Shown: positions 1-7,247 of the stretch, in pieces
Numbering within the stretch: position 1 is the stretch's first letter
Layout: each line of letters opens with the position of its first letter
DNA from: Chloroflexota bacterium
GTDB taxonomy: Bacteria; Chloroflexota; Dehalococcoidia; FW602-bin16
Length of the DNA stretch: 64,000 bases
Direction of reading: 5' to 3'
NCBI GenBank assembly: GCA_004297765.1
Contig: SCTZ01000043.1
Coordinates: forward strand, 24,380 to 88,379
Program-made: the position numbers and the translations under genes
Notes under the pieces: model-generated
What the model saw: only the letters and a program-made list of their open reading frames with translations
The model's database searches: none
Told to the model about the DNA's origin: nothing

Positions 1-140
1 AGTTAATCGAGATTTGTAAGAACGCGATGAGCTCTGGCGTCAGCCTACTCGATCCGACTCTTGGAGATGAAGGGCACGTCCTGCGACGTTGGAATCTGCG
101 GCTGAATGCGGTGCTTGGGAGTGAGGGGGCCGAGCGTTGA
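1..140 (+). CDS. C-terminal end of a probable AbiEi-type antitoxin (5' truncated)
   Basis: An open frame enters from the window start and ends with TGA at 138-140, giving about 45 residues that finish in LRLNAVLGSEGAER. Its stop overlaps the TTG start of the AbiEii-like toxin in a TTGA arrangement, the usual translational coupling of AbiE antitoxin and toxin genes. In the AbiE type IV system the antitoxin is a DNA-binding autoregulator. Only the tail is visible, so the name rests on position and overlap rather than on a domain. Confidence 0.5.
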   Translation, partial: LIEICKNAMSSGVSLLDPTLGDEGHVLRRWNLRLNAVLGSEGAER

Positions 141-1339
141 TAAGCCGAGCAGAGTTGAATGAGAGGATCCGGGAGTGGGAGCTTCGCGAGGACGTTGTCG
201 AAAAAGACTATGTCATTGGTTGGGTGCTCTGGGGAATAGGATCTGATCCAAGGCTGTCTGCGTCTTGGGCTTTCAAGGGCGGTACGTGCCTGAAGAAGTG
301 CTATGTAGAGACCTATCGGTTCTCGGAGGATCTGGACTTCACGGTTCTGCCGGGCGGTCCCCTTCGTCCGGATGACGCTGTGCCCATCTTGAAGGAGATG
401 TTCACCCGAATCTATGAGGCGTCCGGCATCGACTGTGGGTTGCGCGATCCCGTCGTTCGGCTGCGCCCTGGCGGCAGTTCCGCTGAAGGCAGGGTCTACT
501 ATCGCGGTCCAAGAAACAGCCCTGAGTTCGCCAGCATCAAGCTGGACCTCACTAGCTCTGAACAGGTCGTTCGGCCAACCGTGTTGCGCCCCATCTCTCA
601 CCAGTACCCTGATATTTTGCCCGCGCCCGCAACGGTACGCTGCTACAGTTTCGAAGAGCTCTTCGCGGAGAAGCTGAGAGCGATGGGCGAGCGATGCCGC
701 CCACGAGACCTCTACGACATTGTAAACCTCTACCGACGATCGGACCTCCTGCCTCACGCGGACCTGATACGGTCCGTTTACATCGAAAAGTGCAAATCCA
801 AAGGCGTCGAGGTCTTCAGCTTCGACTCTCTGGAGTCCTCGCCACAACGGGCAGGGCTGGAGAGCGAATGGGGCAACATGCTCGCGCATCAGTTGCCAGC
901 GTTGCCCCCTTATGACGATTTTTGGAAGGAATTACCGAGCCTATTCGCCTGGCTGGAAGGACGGATGGCGGCGGTCGAGCTTCCGTCGATTGGTTTCTCC
1001 GACGACGTCGAGCCAGGATGGACGCCACCTCCCACCACATGGGTTTGGGGACAGGGGGTGCCCCTGGAATCGATCCGATTCGCGGCGGCCAACCATCTGT
1101 GCGTCGAGCTAGGCTATCAAGGTAGCAAGAGACTGATAGAGCCATACAGCCTGAGGCGAACGAAGGTCGGGTATCTTCTGCTCTATGCGGTCAAAGCGCA
1201 GACGGATGAGTTGCGGGCATACCGCGTGGATCGAATACAGAGCATCAAGGTCAGCAACAAGCCCTTCAAGCCCAGATTCGATGTAGAGCTTTCATCTGTG
1301 AGACCCATTGGCCCGTCGCCGACACTGCCAACGGAGTAG
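137..1339 (+). CDS. abiEii: AbiEii/AbiGii-type nucleotidyltransferase toxin
   Basis: The 400-residue protein carries the nucleotidyltransferase signature of the AbiEii family near residues 45-70. GGTCLKKCY is followed by FSEDLDFTVL, which matches the GG-T-L-K and SEDLD motifs that hold the nucleotide and metal. Family members are toxins of type IV toxin-antitoxin systems and cause abortive infection against phage; some transfer nucleotides to tRNA. The start is a TTG overlapping the stop of the preceding antitoxin-like frame. It is longer than many AbiEii proteins (about 300 residues), and the extra C-terminal part was not recognised. Chromosomal stabilisation and phage defence are both possible roles. 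Confidence 0.85.
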   Translation: MISRAELNERIREWELREDVVEKDYVIGWVLWGIGSDPRLSASWAFKGGTCLKKCYVETYRFSEDLDFTVLPGGPLRPDDAVPILKEMFTRIYEASGIDCGLRDPVVRLRPGGSSAEGRVYYRGPRNSPEFASIKLDLTSSEQVVRPTVLRPISHQYPDILPAPATVRCYSFEELFAEKLRAMGERCRPRDLYDIVNLYRRSDLLPHADLIRSVYIEKCKSKGVEVFSFDSLESSPQRAGLESEWGNMLAHQLPALPPYDDFWKELPSLFAWLEGRMAAVELPSIGFSDDVEPGWTPPPTTWVWGQGVPLESIRFAAANHLCVELGYQGSKRLIEPYSLRRTKVGYLLLYAVKAQTDELRAYRVDRIQSIKVSNKPFKPRFDVELSSVRPIGPSPTLPTE

Positions 1340-1378
1340 ACGGGATACATCGGCATCAGTCGCTCCGCATCAAGCGCC

Positions 1379-1540
1379 GTGGTCCACGTGTTCGGGTGCA
1401 GCTACTGTCGGAAACAGTTCAGGATGTCCAAGACGAGACCCACTTACGGCCACACAAAGCACCTGGTGGCCTGTATTATTGCCCAGGGCAGATGGTACAT
1501 CCAAGCGAAGCCCCAGCGCGCTTATCTTCAGGGCTGGTAG
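1379..1540 (+). CDS. Possible 53-residue Cys/His small protein
   Basis: A short frame from GTG 1379 to TAG 1538 encodes a peptide containing VFGCSYCRKQFR and later GHTKHLVAC. The spacing (C-x2-C then H-x2-H-x3-C) resembles a zinc-binding knuckle. It follows the AbiEii-like gene by 39 bases and runs into the 3' end of the convergent gene at 1528-1947. No ribosome-binding site is obvious. It may be a remnant of a larger zinc-finger protein or a chance frame. Confidence 0.3.
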   Translation: MVHVFGCSYCRKQFRMSKTRPTYGHTKHLVACIIAQGRWYIQAKPQRAYLQGW

Positions 1541-1947
1541 AAGCTGTCCTCCCTGATAGACTTCAAGCATTGGTCAATCGTCAAACCCCTCTCCGTCTCG
1601 ACCCACTGGCCCGTGTGGCGCATGAAGGCCAGATTGAACCTCTTCTCACCCACATACTCCAGCCGGGTGAAACGCGTCTCGAAAAATGGGGCGAGGGCCG
1701 TCGGGCCGGGGCAGGCGTACTTGGCGCAGAGATAGAAGTAGCTGCGAAACCACCTGCTGTAGAGCTCGACAATGTAATTGAACTGGTACCCCGGAGGAGG
1801 TGGCTGGATGTACCTGGGGCGCCATTCCTCCAGCAAGTGTTCGGCTTTCTCGGTAACCTCAGCTTTCACGTCATCAGGCACTTTGGGCTTGGGTGGCGTG
1901 GGTGGTGAGTAGATCCATCTCTTTGGTCGTTTGGATCGCTTGGCCAT
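1528..1947 (-). CDS. Conserved hypothetical protein, 139 residues
   Basis: A basic N-terminus (MAKRSKRPKRW) and a proline-rich stretch are followed by an aromatic-rich core (LYSRWFRSYFYLCAKYACPG, then EYVGEKRFNLAFMRHTGQW). I recall short proteins of this kind from diverse bacterial accessory regions, but no function is known to me. No membrane segment or catalytic motif is visible. It lies between the AbiE and YhcG genes in a patch of defence-type genes and is read on the same strand as yhcG. The ATG at 1947 is the only reasonable start. Confidence 0.6.
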   Translation of the reverse strand: MAKRSKRPKRWIYSPPTPPKPKVPDDVKAEVTEKAEHLLEEWRPRYIQPPPPGYQFNYIVELYSRWFRSYFYLCAKYACPGPTALAPFFETRFTRLEYVGEKRFNLAFMRHTGQWVETERGLTIDQCLKSIREDSFYQP

Positions 1948-2009
1948 GACACACTTTCTGCCTCAGAGTCAATTCCCGTGTCGATCTCCACAGGACTCGG
2001 CGTTGCATA

Positions 2010-3137
2010 TCATGTGCCGCTCTCTTCCAACAGTCGTCGTTGCTGGTCGATGTAGCGTTGGAGGTCCTCGGGTTTTGGCAGTTCAAGCTGGTATCTGGAG
2101 ACGAAAAGCCTGTTGTCCAGTCCGGCCAGGGCATACTCCACCAGAGCGCAGTTCTTGCCCGTGCACAATAGAATGCCGACAGGCGGCTGGTCGCCAGCAG
2201 TCATTTCGCGGGCGCGGAAGTAACTGACATAGGTGTTGAGTTGGCCCAGATGTTCGTGGCGGAATTCGTCAACTTTCAGTTCCACCAGCACGTGACACTT
2301 GAGCACGCGGTGGTAGAACACGAGGTCGACGAAAAAGGACTCTTCACCAATGAGGATGCGCTTCTGTCGCGCCTCGAAGCAGAAACCGTGTCCGAGTTCC
2401 AGAAGGAATGCTTCGAGCTTCTCGAGGAGCGCTGCCTCAAGCGCTGACTCCGGGAGGACTTCCTGCGGGCGCAGTCCCAGGAACTCGAACACGTATGGAT
2501 CGCGGATGGCGAGATTCGGCTCGGACTGTTCCGCGCCAGCCAGCGTCAGCTTCGCCAGTGCGGTCTTGTCCCTGGACAGTCCCGAGCGCTCGAAGTAGAG
2601 ACTTGCTATCTGGCGCTTGAGCTCGCGCACCGACCAGCCGCCTTTGACGCACTCAACCTCGTAGAAGGCACGCTTAAGGGGATCGTCTATTTCGAGCAGT
2701 AGCTCGATGTGGCTGTAAGAGAGTCGCTCTAGAATGAGGTCGGCGGACAGTGGCCACGGTGTTGCCATTATCTCCACTCCCGATTGTGGCAACGCCGTCG
2801 CCACAATTGGCTTCCTGACGTCGGTGGGGAGTAGCCCAGAGTAGGAGGCAGGCAGCGCTGTCTGGATATGCGGATACAGCCGGTATAAGTCGCGGTAACG
2901 GTAGAGCCGGCTGCGGTTGCAGTTGGGGACACGGAGTTCGCCCAGGCGCTTTTCGAGTTGCTCGAACAACCGGGCGCCATAGTCGGCGCGGTCCTGACCT
3001 TGAAGTTCGTATTCGTGGATGTAGGCGCCGATCAGCCAGTTGCGGCAGGTCAATGCAGCGTTAACTGCCTTGATGGCGGCTCGATGCGTACACCGGTGGA
3101 TTTCCGCGATCGTCTCGACCAGCGCCTCGAAGTTCAT
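2010..3137 (-). CDS. yhcG: YhcG-family PDDEXK nuclease (DUF1016)
   Basis: The 375-residue length is typical of the family. The N-terminal DUF1016 domain runs through about residues 1-150 (NRSRLYRYRDLYRLYP is characteristic). The C-terminal nuclease domain carries a D in EESFFVDLVFYHR and an E-x-K in HVLVELKVDEF, the PDDEXK active-site pattern. YhcG proteins are predicted DNA endonucleases found in defence islands and near mobile elements, and the biological target is not settled. The ATG overlaps the stop of a small upstream frame (3134-3247). A broken paralogous copy lies just upstream at about 3610-3899. Confidence 0.85.
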   Translation of the reverse strand: MNFEALVETIAEIHRCTHRAAIKAVNAALTCRNWLIGAYIHEYELQGQDRADYGARLFEQLEKRLGELRVPNCNRSRLYRYRDLYRLYPHIQTALPASYSGLLPTDVRKPIVATALPQSGVEIMATPWPLSADLILERLSYSHIELLLEIDDPLKRAFYEVECVKGGWSVRELKRQIASLYFERSGLSRDKTALAKLTLAGAEQSEPNLAIRDPYVFEFLGLRPQEVLPESALEAALLEKLEAFLLELGHGFCFEARQKRILIGEESFFVDLVFYHRVLKCHVLVELKVDEFRHEHLGQLNTYVSYFRAREMTAGDQPPVGILLCTGKNCALVEYALAGLDNRLFVSRYQLELPKPEDLQRYIDQQRRLLEESGT

Positions 3138-3247
3138 CCTACGCCCTTTCCGAGTAATTCACGAATGGCTCCCCTGATCTCGACGATCCTGTGCTCCTGG
3201 GCGAGAGCATACGCCACACTCGATTGTTCCGACGCTTCAACGACCAT
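3134..3247 (-). CDS. Possible 37-residue protein coupled to yhcG
   Basis: Reading on the minus strand, ATG at 3247 opens a 37-codon frame (starts MVVEASEQSSVAYALAQEHR) whose TGA overlaps the yhcG ATG in an ATGA arrangement. The peptide looks amphipathic and helical. The overlap suggests translational coupling, as for an antitoxin-like partner or the tail of a once longer gene. An in-frame TAG lies a few codons upstream, so it cannot extend further. Confidence 0.35.
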   Translation of the reverse strand: MVVEASEQSSVAYALAQEHRIVEIRGAIRELLGKGVG

Positions 3248-3360
3248 CGTCCATTTGGTTGACTATCTGCCTTCTCCGGAGGGGCAATGAAACTCGCGAG
3301 CGAGATATAACACGGATACAGCGGAGAGTCAAGCGTGACTTCTATGACGCAATTGAACCT

Positions 3361-3531
3361 CTACCGTGTTTCTCGATCTTCGCGAATCAGATCGACAAGT
3401 GAGAAACCCAGCGGACCGATTCTCTTGCGCAGCTTGTTCGTTCTCTCGTTGAGAGCACGCCGCCGTTCCAGTTCCTCCGCGGTTGGCGGCCGGGACGGAG
3501 GGATAATGATCTTCGGCAGATGTTCCAGCAT
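3361..3531 (-). CDS. Small antitoxin-like protein or remnant, 56 residues
   Basis: From ATG 3531 the frame encodes a short charged protein with IIPPSRPPTAEELERRR and an amphipathic C-terminal helix (IGPLGFSLVDLIREDRE). Short proteins of this style often precede PIN-type toxins as antitoxins, but no toxin gene follows here. A strong purine-rich stretch (GGAGGGGGAGGAGGAA on the minus strand, around 3570-3586) lies further upstream without a standard start codon close by. The true start is therefore uncertain and the gene may be broken. Confidence 0.4.
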   Translation of the reverse strand: MLEHLPKIIIPPSRPPTAEELERRRALNERTNKLRKRIGPLGFSLVDLIREDRETR

Positions 3532-3609
3532 GGCTTTGGCAGGCTTGGCTTCCTTTTTGCGCTCTATGAGATTCCTCCTCCCCCTCCAATATACAGCGTC
3601 CGACCGGGT

Positions 3610-3899
3610 TTTCCCACATGCTTCGAACTTTGCGAGCAGCGCTGCCTCAAGCCCTGATTCCGGGGAGGATTTCCTGCGGGCGCAGTCCCAGGAACTCGTA
3701 CACGTAGGGATCGCGGATGGCGAGATTCGGCTCGGACTGCTCCGCGCCAACCTGGGCCAGCTTCGCCAGTGCCATTTTGTCGCTGGACAGTCTGGAGCGC
3801 TCGACGTAGAGACCTGCTATCTGGCACTCGACCTTGTAGGAGGAGCGCCTGAGGGGATCGTCCATTTCGAGCAGCAGCCGGATGTGGCTGTATGCTCAT
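3610..3899 (-). pseudogene. Decayed YhcG/DUF1016 nuclease fragment
   Basis: The minus-strand translation repeats the middle of the intact YhcG protein almost word for word: SHIRLLLEMDDPLRR, LSSDKMALAKL, GAEQSEPNLAIRDPYVYEFL, GLRPQEILP. About 12 residues are missing after the VEC motif, and the frame shifts near 3660 before the PESGLEAALLAKFEA segment. The DNA is also clearly similar to positions 2440-2605. The N-terminal domain and the nuclease active site are absent, so this is a truncated relic of a tandem duplication. Confidence 0.8.
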
Positions 3900-3965
3900 C
3901 TCTACACAAGAGCCTGCGAGGGGCGTAGCTCGTCTCCTCGCCTAATCTTACACCCTCTCGTCCCC

Positions 3966-3995
3966 TTGACAGCATCGGTCCACCCATGCTACGAT
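3966..3995 (+). promoter_or_regulatory. Sigma70-type promoter ahead of a structured RNA
   Basis: A perfect -35 box TTGACA (3966-3971) is separated by 18 bases from TACGAT (3990-3995), which is preceded by TGC, an extended -10 element. Transcription would start near 4002. The -35 box lies in one arm of a 9-bp inverted repeat, TTGACAGCA (3966-3974) and TGCTGTCAA (3998-4006), so a repressor could bind across the promoter. Confidence 0.6.
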
Positions 3996-4001
3996 CTTGC
4001 T

Positions 4002-4216
4002 GTCAACCGTATATGCGATCTTTCCTCTGGTTCCGAGAGACACGCCGCACGGCGCCGGGATTGGGCGTCGAATTTCGGACGTGAGCGGGGCCTTCGCTGA
4101 GCGCAATACGCTCAAAGACGTTCGGGGAAGCGCTGATCCCAGGCCTGCAATGTGGCCACCTCGGCCTGGGGGAGCTACTGGTGAAACCGACCCGCATGAT
4201 GGGGTCGGTTTTCTTT
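4002..4216 (+). ncRNA. Candidate structured small RNA, about 215 nt, family unknown
   Basis: The stretch between a consensus promoter and an intrinsic terminator has no convincing coding frame but many local pairings. The stem CGGACGT/ACGTTCG encloses a hairpin TGAGCG-CAATA-CGCTCA, and CCCAGGCC pairs with GGCCTGGG just before the terminator. Size and layout would suit a 6S-like regulator or another trans-acting RNA. The conserved signatures of SRP RNA, tmRNA or RNase P RNA were not seen. It could instead be a terminated leader for the gene at 4374, which starts about 155 bases beyond the terminator. Confidence 0.45.
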
Positions 4217-4218
4217 TT
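4184..4218 (+). terminator. Intrinsic terminator
   Basis: The stem AACCGACCC/GGGTCGGTT with the loop GCATGATG is followed directly by a T-rich run (TTTTCTTTTTT). The form is canonical. It closes the transcript that starts near 4002. Confidence 0.8.
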
Positions 4219-4373
4219 TGTGCGCTGATATCGTGATGTTCCGCTCGTATGGCAGGTGTAGCTTGTCGTAAGCGGCCAGGCGGAGCCGGTAGGGGGACTT
4301 TGGGACCAAGCGTGGTAACAAAATGCCTGCCTGAATTGATCCGCCGAACATGTGAGAGCACTGGAGGGTAGCC

Positions 4374-6902
4374 ATGAAGAGTCCTCGATCGATTGTCGCG
4401 GTGGCTATGGCGCTGGGCTTGCTCGCCGCACTTCTCGTCGGCGTAATGCCTGGCGGGGCGGCTTTCCCAGGCACGAACGGCAAGATTGCCTTCGATTCGA
4501 CTCGTGACGCCAAGTATGAGATCTACACGATGAACGTCGACGGCAGTGGGCTGACCAGATTGACAAACAACACAGACAGAGAATGGCTTCCAGATTGGTC
4601 GCCCGACGGCCGGAAGATCGCCTTTCATTCAAACCGTGACGGCAACTGGAATATCTACGTAATCAACGCCGATGGCACCGAGCTAACCAGGCTGACAACC
4701 GACGCCGCGGGAGACTATAATGCAGCATGGTCGCCCGATGGGCAGAAGATTGCCTTTCTCTCCACGCGTGACGGCAATGGTGAGATCTACGTTATGAACG
4801 CGGACGGGACCGCACAAACGAGGCTGACCAATAACAATGCTTCGGACAATCTTCCCTCCTGGTCGCCTGATGGTCAGAAAATCGTCTTCAATTCGAACCG
4901 TGACAGCAATACCTACATCTATCAGATCTATGTCATGAATGCCGACGGCAGTGCGCAGACCAGGCTGACCAACAACAGTGTATCGGACAGTTGGCCCGCC
5001 TGGTCGCCCGATGGCAAGAAGATCGCTTTTGAGTCAGACCGCGACGGCAACAGCGAGATCTACGTAATGAATGCCGACGGCAGCGGCCAAACCAGGCTGA
5101 CCAACAACAGCGCCATGGACTACAGCGCGGCCTGGTCGCCCGATAGCCAGAAGATCGCCTTCACCTCAACGCGTGACGGCAGCTGGGACATCTACGTCAT
5201 GAACGCCGACGGCAGTGCGCAGACCAGGCTGACCACCAGCGGCGCGGGCTACCCGGATTGGTCACCCGACGGCCAGAAGATCGTGTTTGACACGGATCGC
5301 GACGACGCGAGTGACATTTACGTAATGAATCCCGACGGCGGTAGCCTGACCAGGTTGACTGCCGATAGTGCGCGGAACATATGGCCGGTCTGGTCTCCCG
5401 ATGGCCGGAAGATCGCATTCTCCTCGACTCGTGATGGCAACCAGGAGATCTACGTGATGAACGCCGACGGGAGTGCCCAGACCAGGCTGACCAACAACGA
5501 CGCCTCTGACGGGGGACCATCCTGGTCGCCCGATGGCCAGAAGATCGTCTTTAACTCGTACCGCGACGGCAACGCTGAGATCTACATGATGAACGCTGAT
5601 GGCAGCGCCCAGACCAGGTTGACCAACAACAGCTCATCGGATGTTACCCCGGCTTGGTCGCCTGACGGTAGGAAGATCGCCTTCATGTCATCACTTGATG
5701 GCCGCTTCTATGATATCTATGTCATGAATGCCGACGGTAGCATGCAGACCAGGCTGACAAACAATAGCGGCGCGACGAACCAGAATCCGAGTTGGTCGCC
5801 CGACGGCAGTAGGATCGCCTTCATGTCAACGCGTGACGGCAGCCGCCCTGGTATCTACGTGATGAACGCTGACGGCAGCGGACCGACCAGATTGAGCAGC
5901 AGCAGCGCCTACGACTTCGTCCCGCGCTGGTCGCCGGATGGACAGAAGATCGTGTTTGCTTCAAGTCGCGACGGCAACTACGAGATCTACGTAATGAACG
6001 CGGATGGGAGCGGACAAACCAGGCTTACCAACTACAGCGGTGACGACCTGAGACCCGACTGGCAACCGATTCCCATCCCAACCTCCACGCCTACCGTTAC
6101 TCGAACTCCCACTCCAATACCAACCGTCACACCGACCAGAACGCCGACAGTCGTGCCTACGGCGACGCGTACGCCGACGCCAACGCCGGCACCCGCCGTG
6201 GCCATCCGAAACGTACACGCCTCGCCCAATCCCTTCAACCCGCAGCGGTCCGGGACAAACCTGAGCTTCGATCTCACCGCTCCTTGCGGCAACACCCTGG
6301 CCGCCATCTTCGACATGAACGGCGGCGGCGTCCTGAAGTACTGGACTCTGGGCGCACGATCGGCAGGCACTCAGAACATTTTGTGGGATGGCAGGAACTC
6401 GGGGGGCGCTGTCCTGGGTGAGGGCATGTATGCCTTCTTTGCCGTCTGCCTGGATGGGGGAGGCAACGCCATAGCGGTTGGCTCCGACCTGGTCAATATC
6501 AGCCCGATCATCACCAACATGACGGTCAATCCGAAGCCGTACTATCCGCAGTCCGGGAACGCCAGCCTGGGCTTCAACCTGTCCGTGGGGAGTTGGGCGT
6601 TCGCCACCGCGGTGATCCTCAACGCGCAGGGGGCGCAGATCAAGGTGTTCCCCTGGGCGGTCAGTCCGTCCGGGGCGGTGAGCTACACCTGGGACGGCAA
6701 GGACGGCGGAGGGAACGTGGTGCCGAACGGGCGCTACACCTATATAGTTGCGGCGGTGGACCCGAGCAGTATGAGCCAGATGCACGTAGGGGCCGTGCTG
6801 TTCGACGCGGGCTCGCCGCTAAGCGCGGGGGCCGCGCAGGAAGAGCCGTGGGCTCGGGAGGCGATGGGGCAGCTACGCAGGATGAGCGGTGGTGCGCCGT
6901 AG
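4374..6902 (+). CDS. Secreted PD40/TolB-type beta-propeller protein with FlgD-like Ig domains
   Basis: The 842-residue protein starts with a signal peptide (MKSPRSIVAVAMALGLLAAL, cleavage near residue 30). About twelve PD40 repeats follow (residues 32-562), each built on W-SPDG-KIAF, SxRDG and IYVMNADGS-TRLT, forming one or two beta-propellers. A Thr-Pro linker (about 565-607) leads to two FlgD-like Ig modules (609-842). Such proteins sit on the cell surface and probably bind protein or glycan partners; no enzyme motif is visible. The ATG is preceded by GGAGGGTAGCC. The C-terminal module is nearly the same as that of the next gene. Confidence 0.85.
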   Translation: MKSPRSIVAVAMALGLLAALLVGVMPGGAAFPGTNGKIAFDSTRDAKYEIYTMNVDGSGLTRLTNNTDREWLPDWSPDGRKIAFHSNRDGNWNIYVINADGTELTRLTTDAAGDYNAAWSPDGQKIAFLSTRDGNGEIYVMNADGTAQTRLTNNNASDNLPSWSPDGQKIVFNSNRDSNTYIYQIYVMNADGSAQTRLTNNSVSDSWPAWSPDGKKIAFESDRDGNSEIYVMNADGSGQTRLTNNSAMDYSAAWSPDSQKIAFTSTRDGSWDIYVMNADGSAQTRLTTSGAGYPDWSPDGQKIVFDTDRDDASDIYVMNPDGGSLTRLTADSARNIWPVWSPDGRKIAFSSTRDGNQEIYVMNADGSAQTRLTNNDASDGGPSWSPDGQKIVFNSYRDGNAEIYMMNADGSAQTRLTNNSSSDVTPAWSPDGRKIAFMSSLDGRFYDIYVMNADGSMQTRLTNNSGATNQNPSWSPDGSRIAFMSTRDGSRPGIYVMNADGSGPTRLSSSSAYDFVPRWSPDGQKIVFASSRDGNYEIYVMNADGSGQTRLTNYSGDDLRPDWQPIPIPTSTPTVTRTPTPIPTVTPTRTPTVVPTATRTPTPTPAPAVAIRNVHASPNPFNPQRSGTNLSFDLTAPCGNTLAAIFDMNGGGVLKYWTLGARSAGTQNILWDGRNSGGAVLGEGMYAFFAVCLDGGGNAIAVGSDLVNISPIITNMTVNPKPYYPQSGNASLGFNLSVGSWAFATAVILNAQGAQIKVFPWAVSPSGAVSYTWDGKDGGGNVVPNGRYTYIVAAVDPSSMSQMHVGAVLFDAGSPLSAGAAQEEPWAREAMGQLRRMSGGAP

Positions 6903-7247
6903 GCTGCGACCTCGTTGCCGTTGGTGGATCGGCATTGCGAGTGGCCGCCGTCTGAACCGCAGATTACACAGATTATCGGATTTCGCAGATTGGGATTCGA
7001 CGGAGTCCGTGCCCCATCAGCGGAATCCTTGAATCAGCGTACTCTGTGGTTCAGACAGTCCAGAGGAGGGGCGTCCAACGGCTTCGGGATGTCGCAAACT
7101 CGGCGCTCATAGGTCGCCGCAACCACATGATGCAGGCTGTCTGTATGCCATCAACGTGTTTGAGACCATGCTCGGCTGAGCCGTATTGGTCGCTTCTGAT
7201 AGGTCGTGACGAGGACCACGGCCCGAGATCGACGTGAGGTGCGTAAC
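6903..7247 (+). other. Intergenic region carrying a duplicated 3' flank
   Basis: No gene is seen. Positions 6929-7028 resemble 13279-13379 downstream of the paralogous gene: both contain GGCATTGCGAGTGGCC, TCTGAACCGC and CATCAGCGGAATCC. The duplication that copied the C-terminal module therefore took along its 3' flank. GAGGTG at 7235-7240 is the ribosome-binding site of the next gene. Confidence 0.6.

Noticed and set aside
816..1145. Minus-strand frame of 109 codons inside the AbiEii gene
   Set aside because: Arginine/proline-rich shadow of a well-supported gene; no start signal.
3997..4236. 79-codon frame through the putative small RNA
   Set aside because: It runs through a canonical terminator and shows no protein-like features.
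5961..6785. Minus-strand frame of 274 codons opposite the PD40 protein
   Set aside because: Opposite-strand shadow of Thr-Pro linker and FlgD-like codons; low-complexity.
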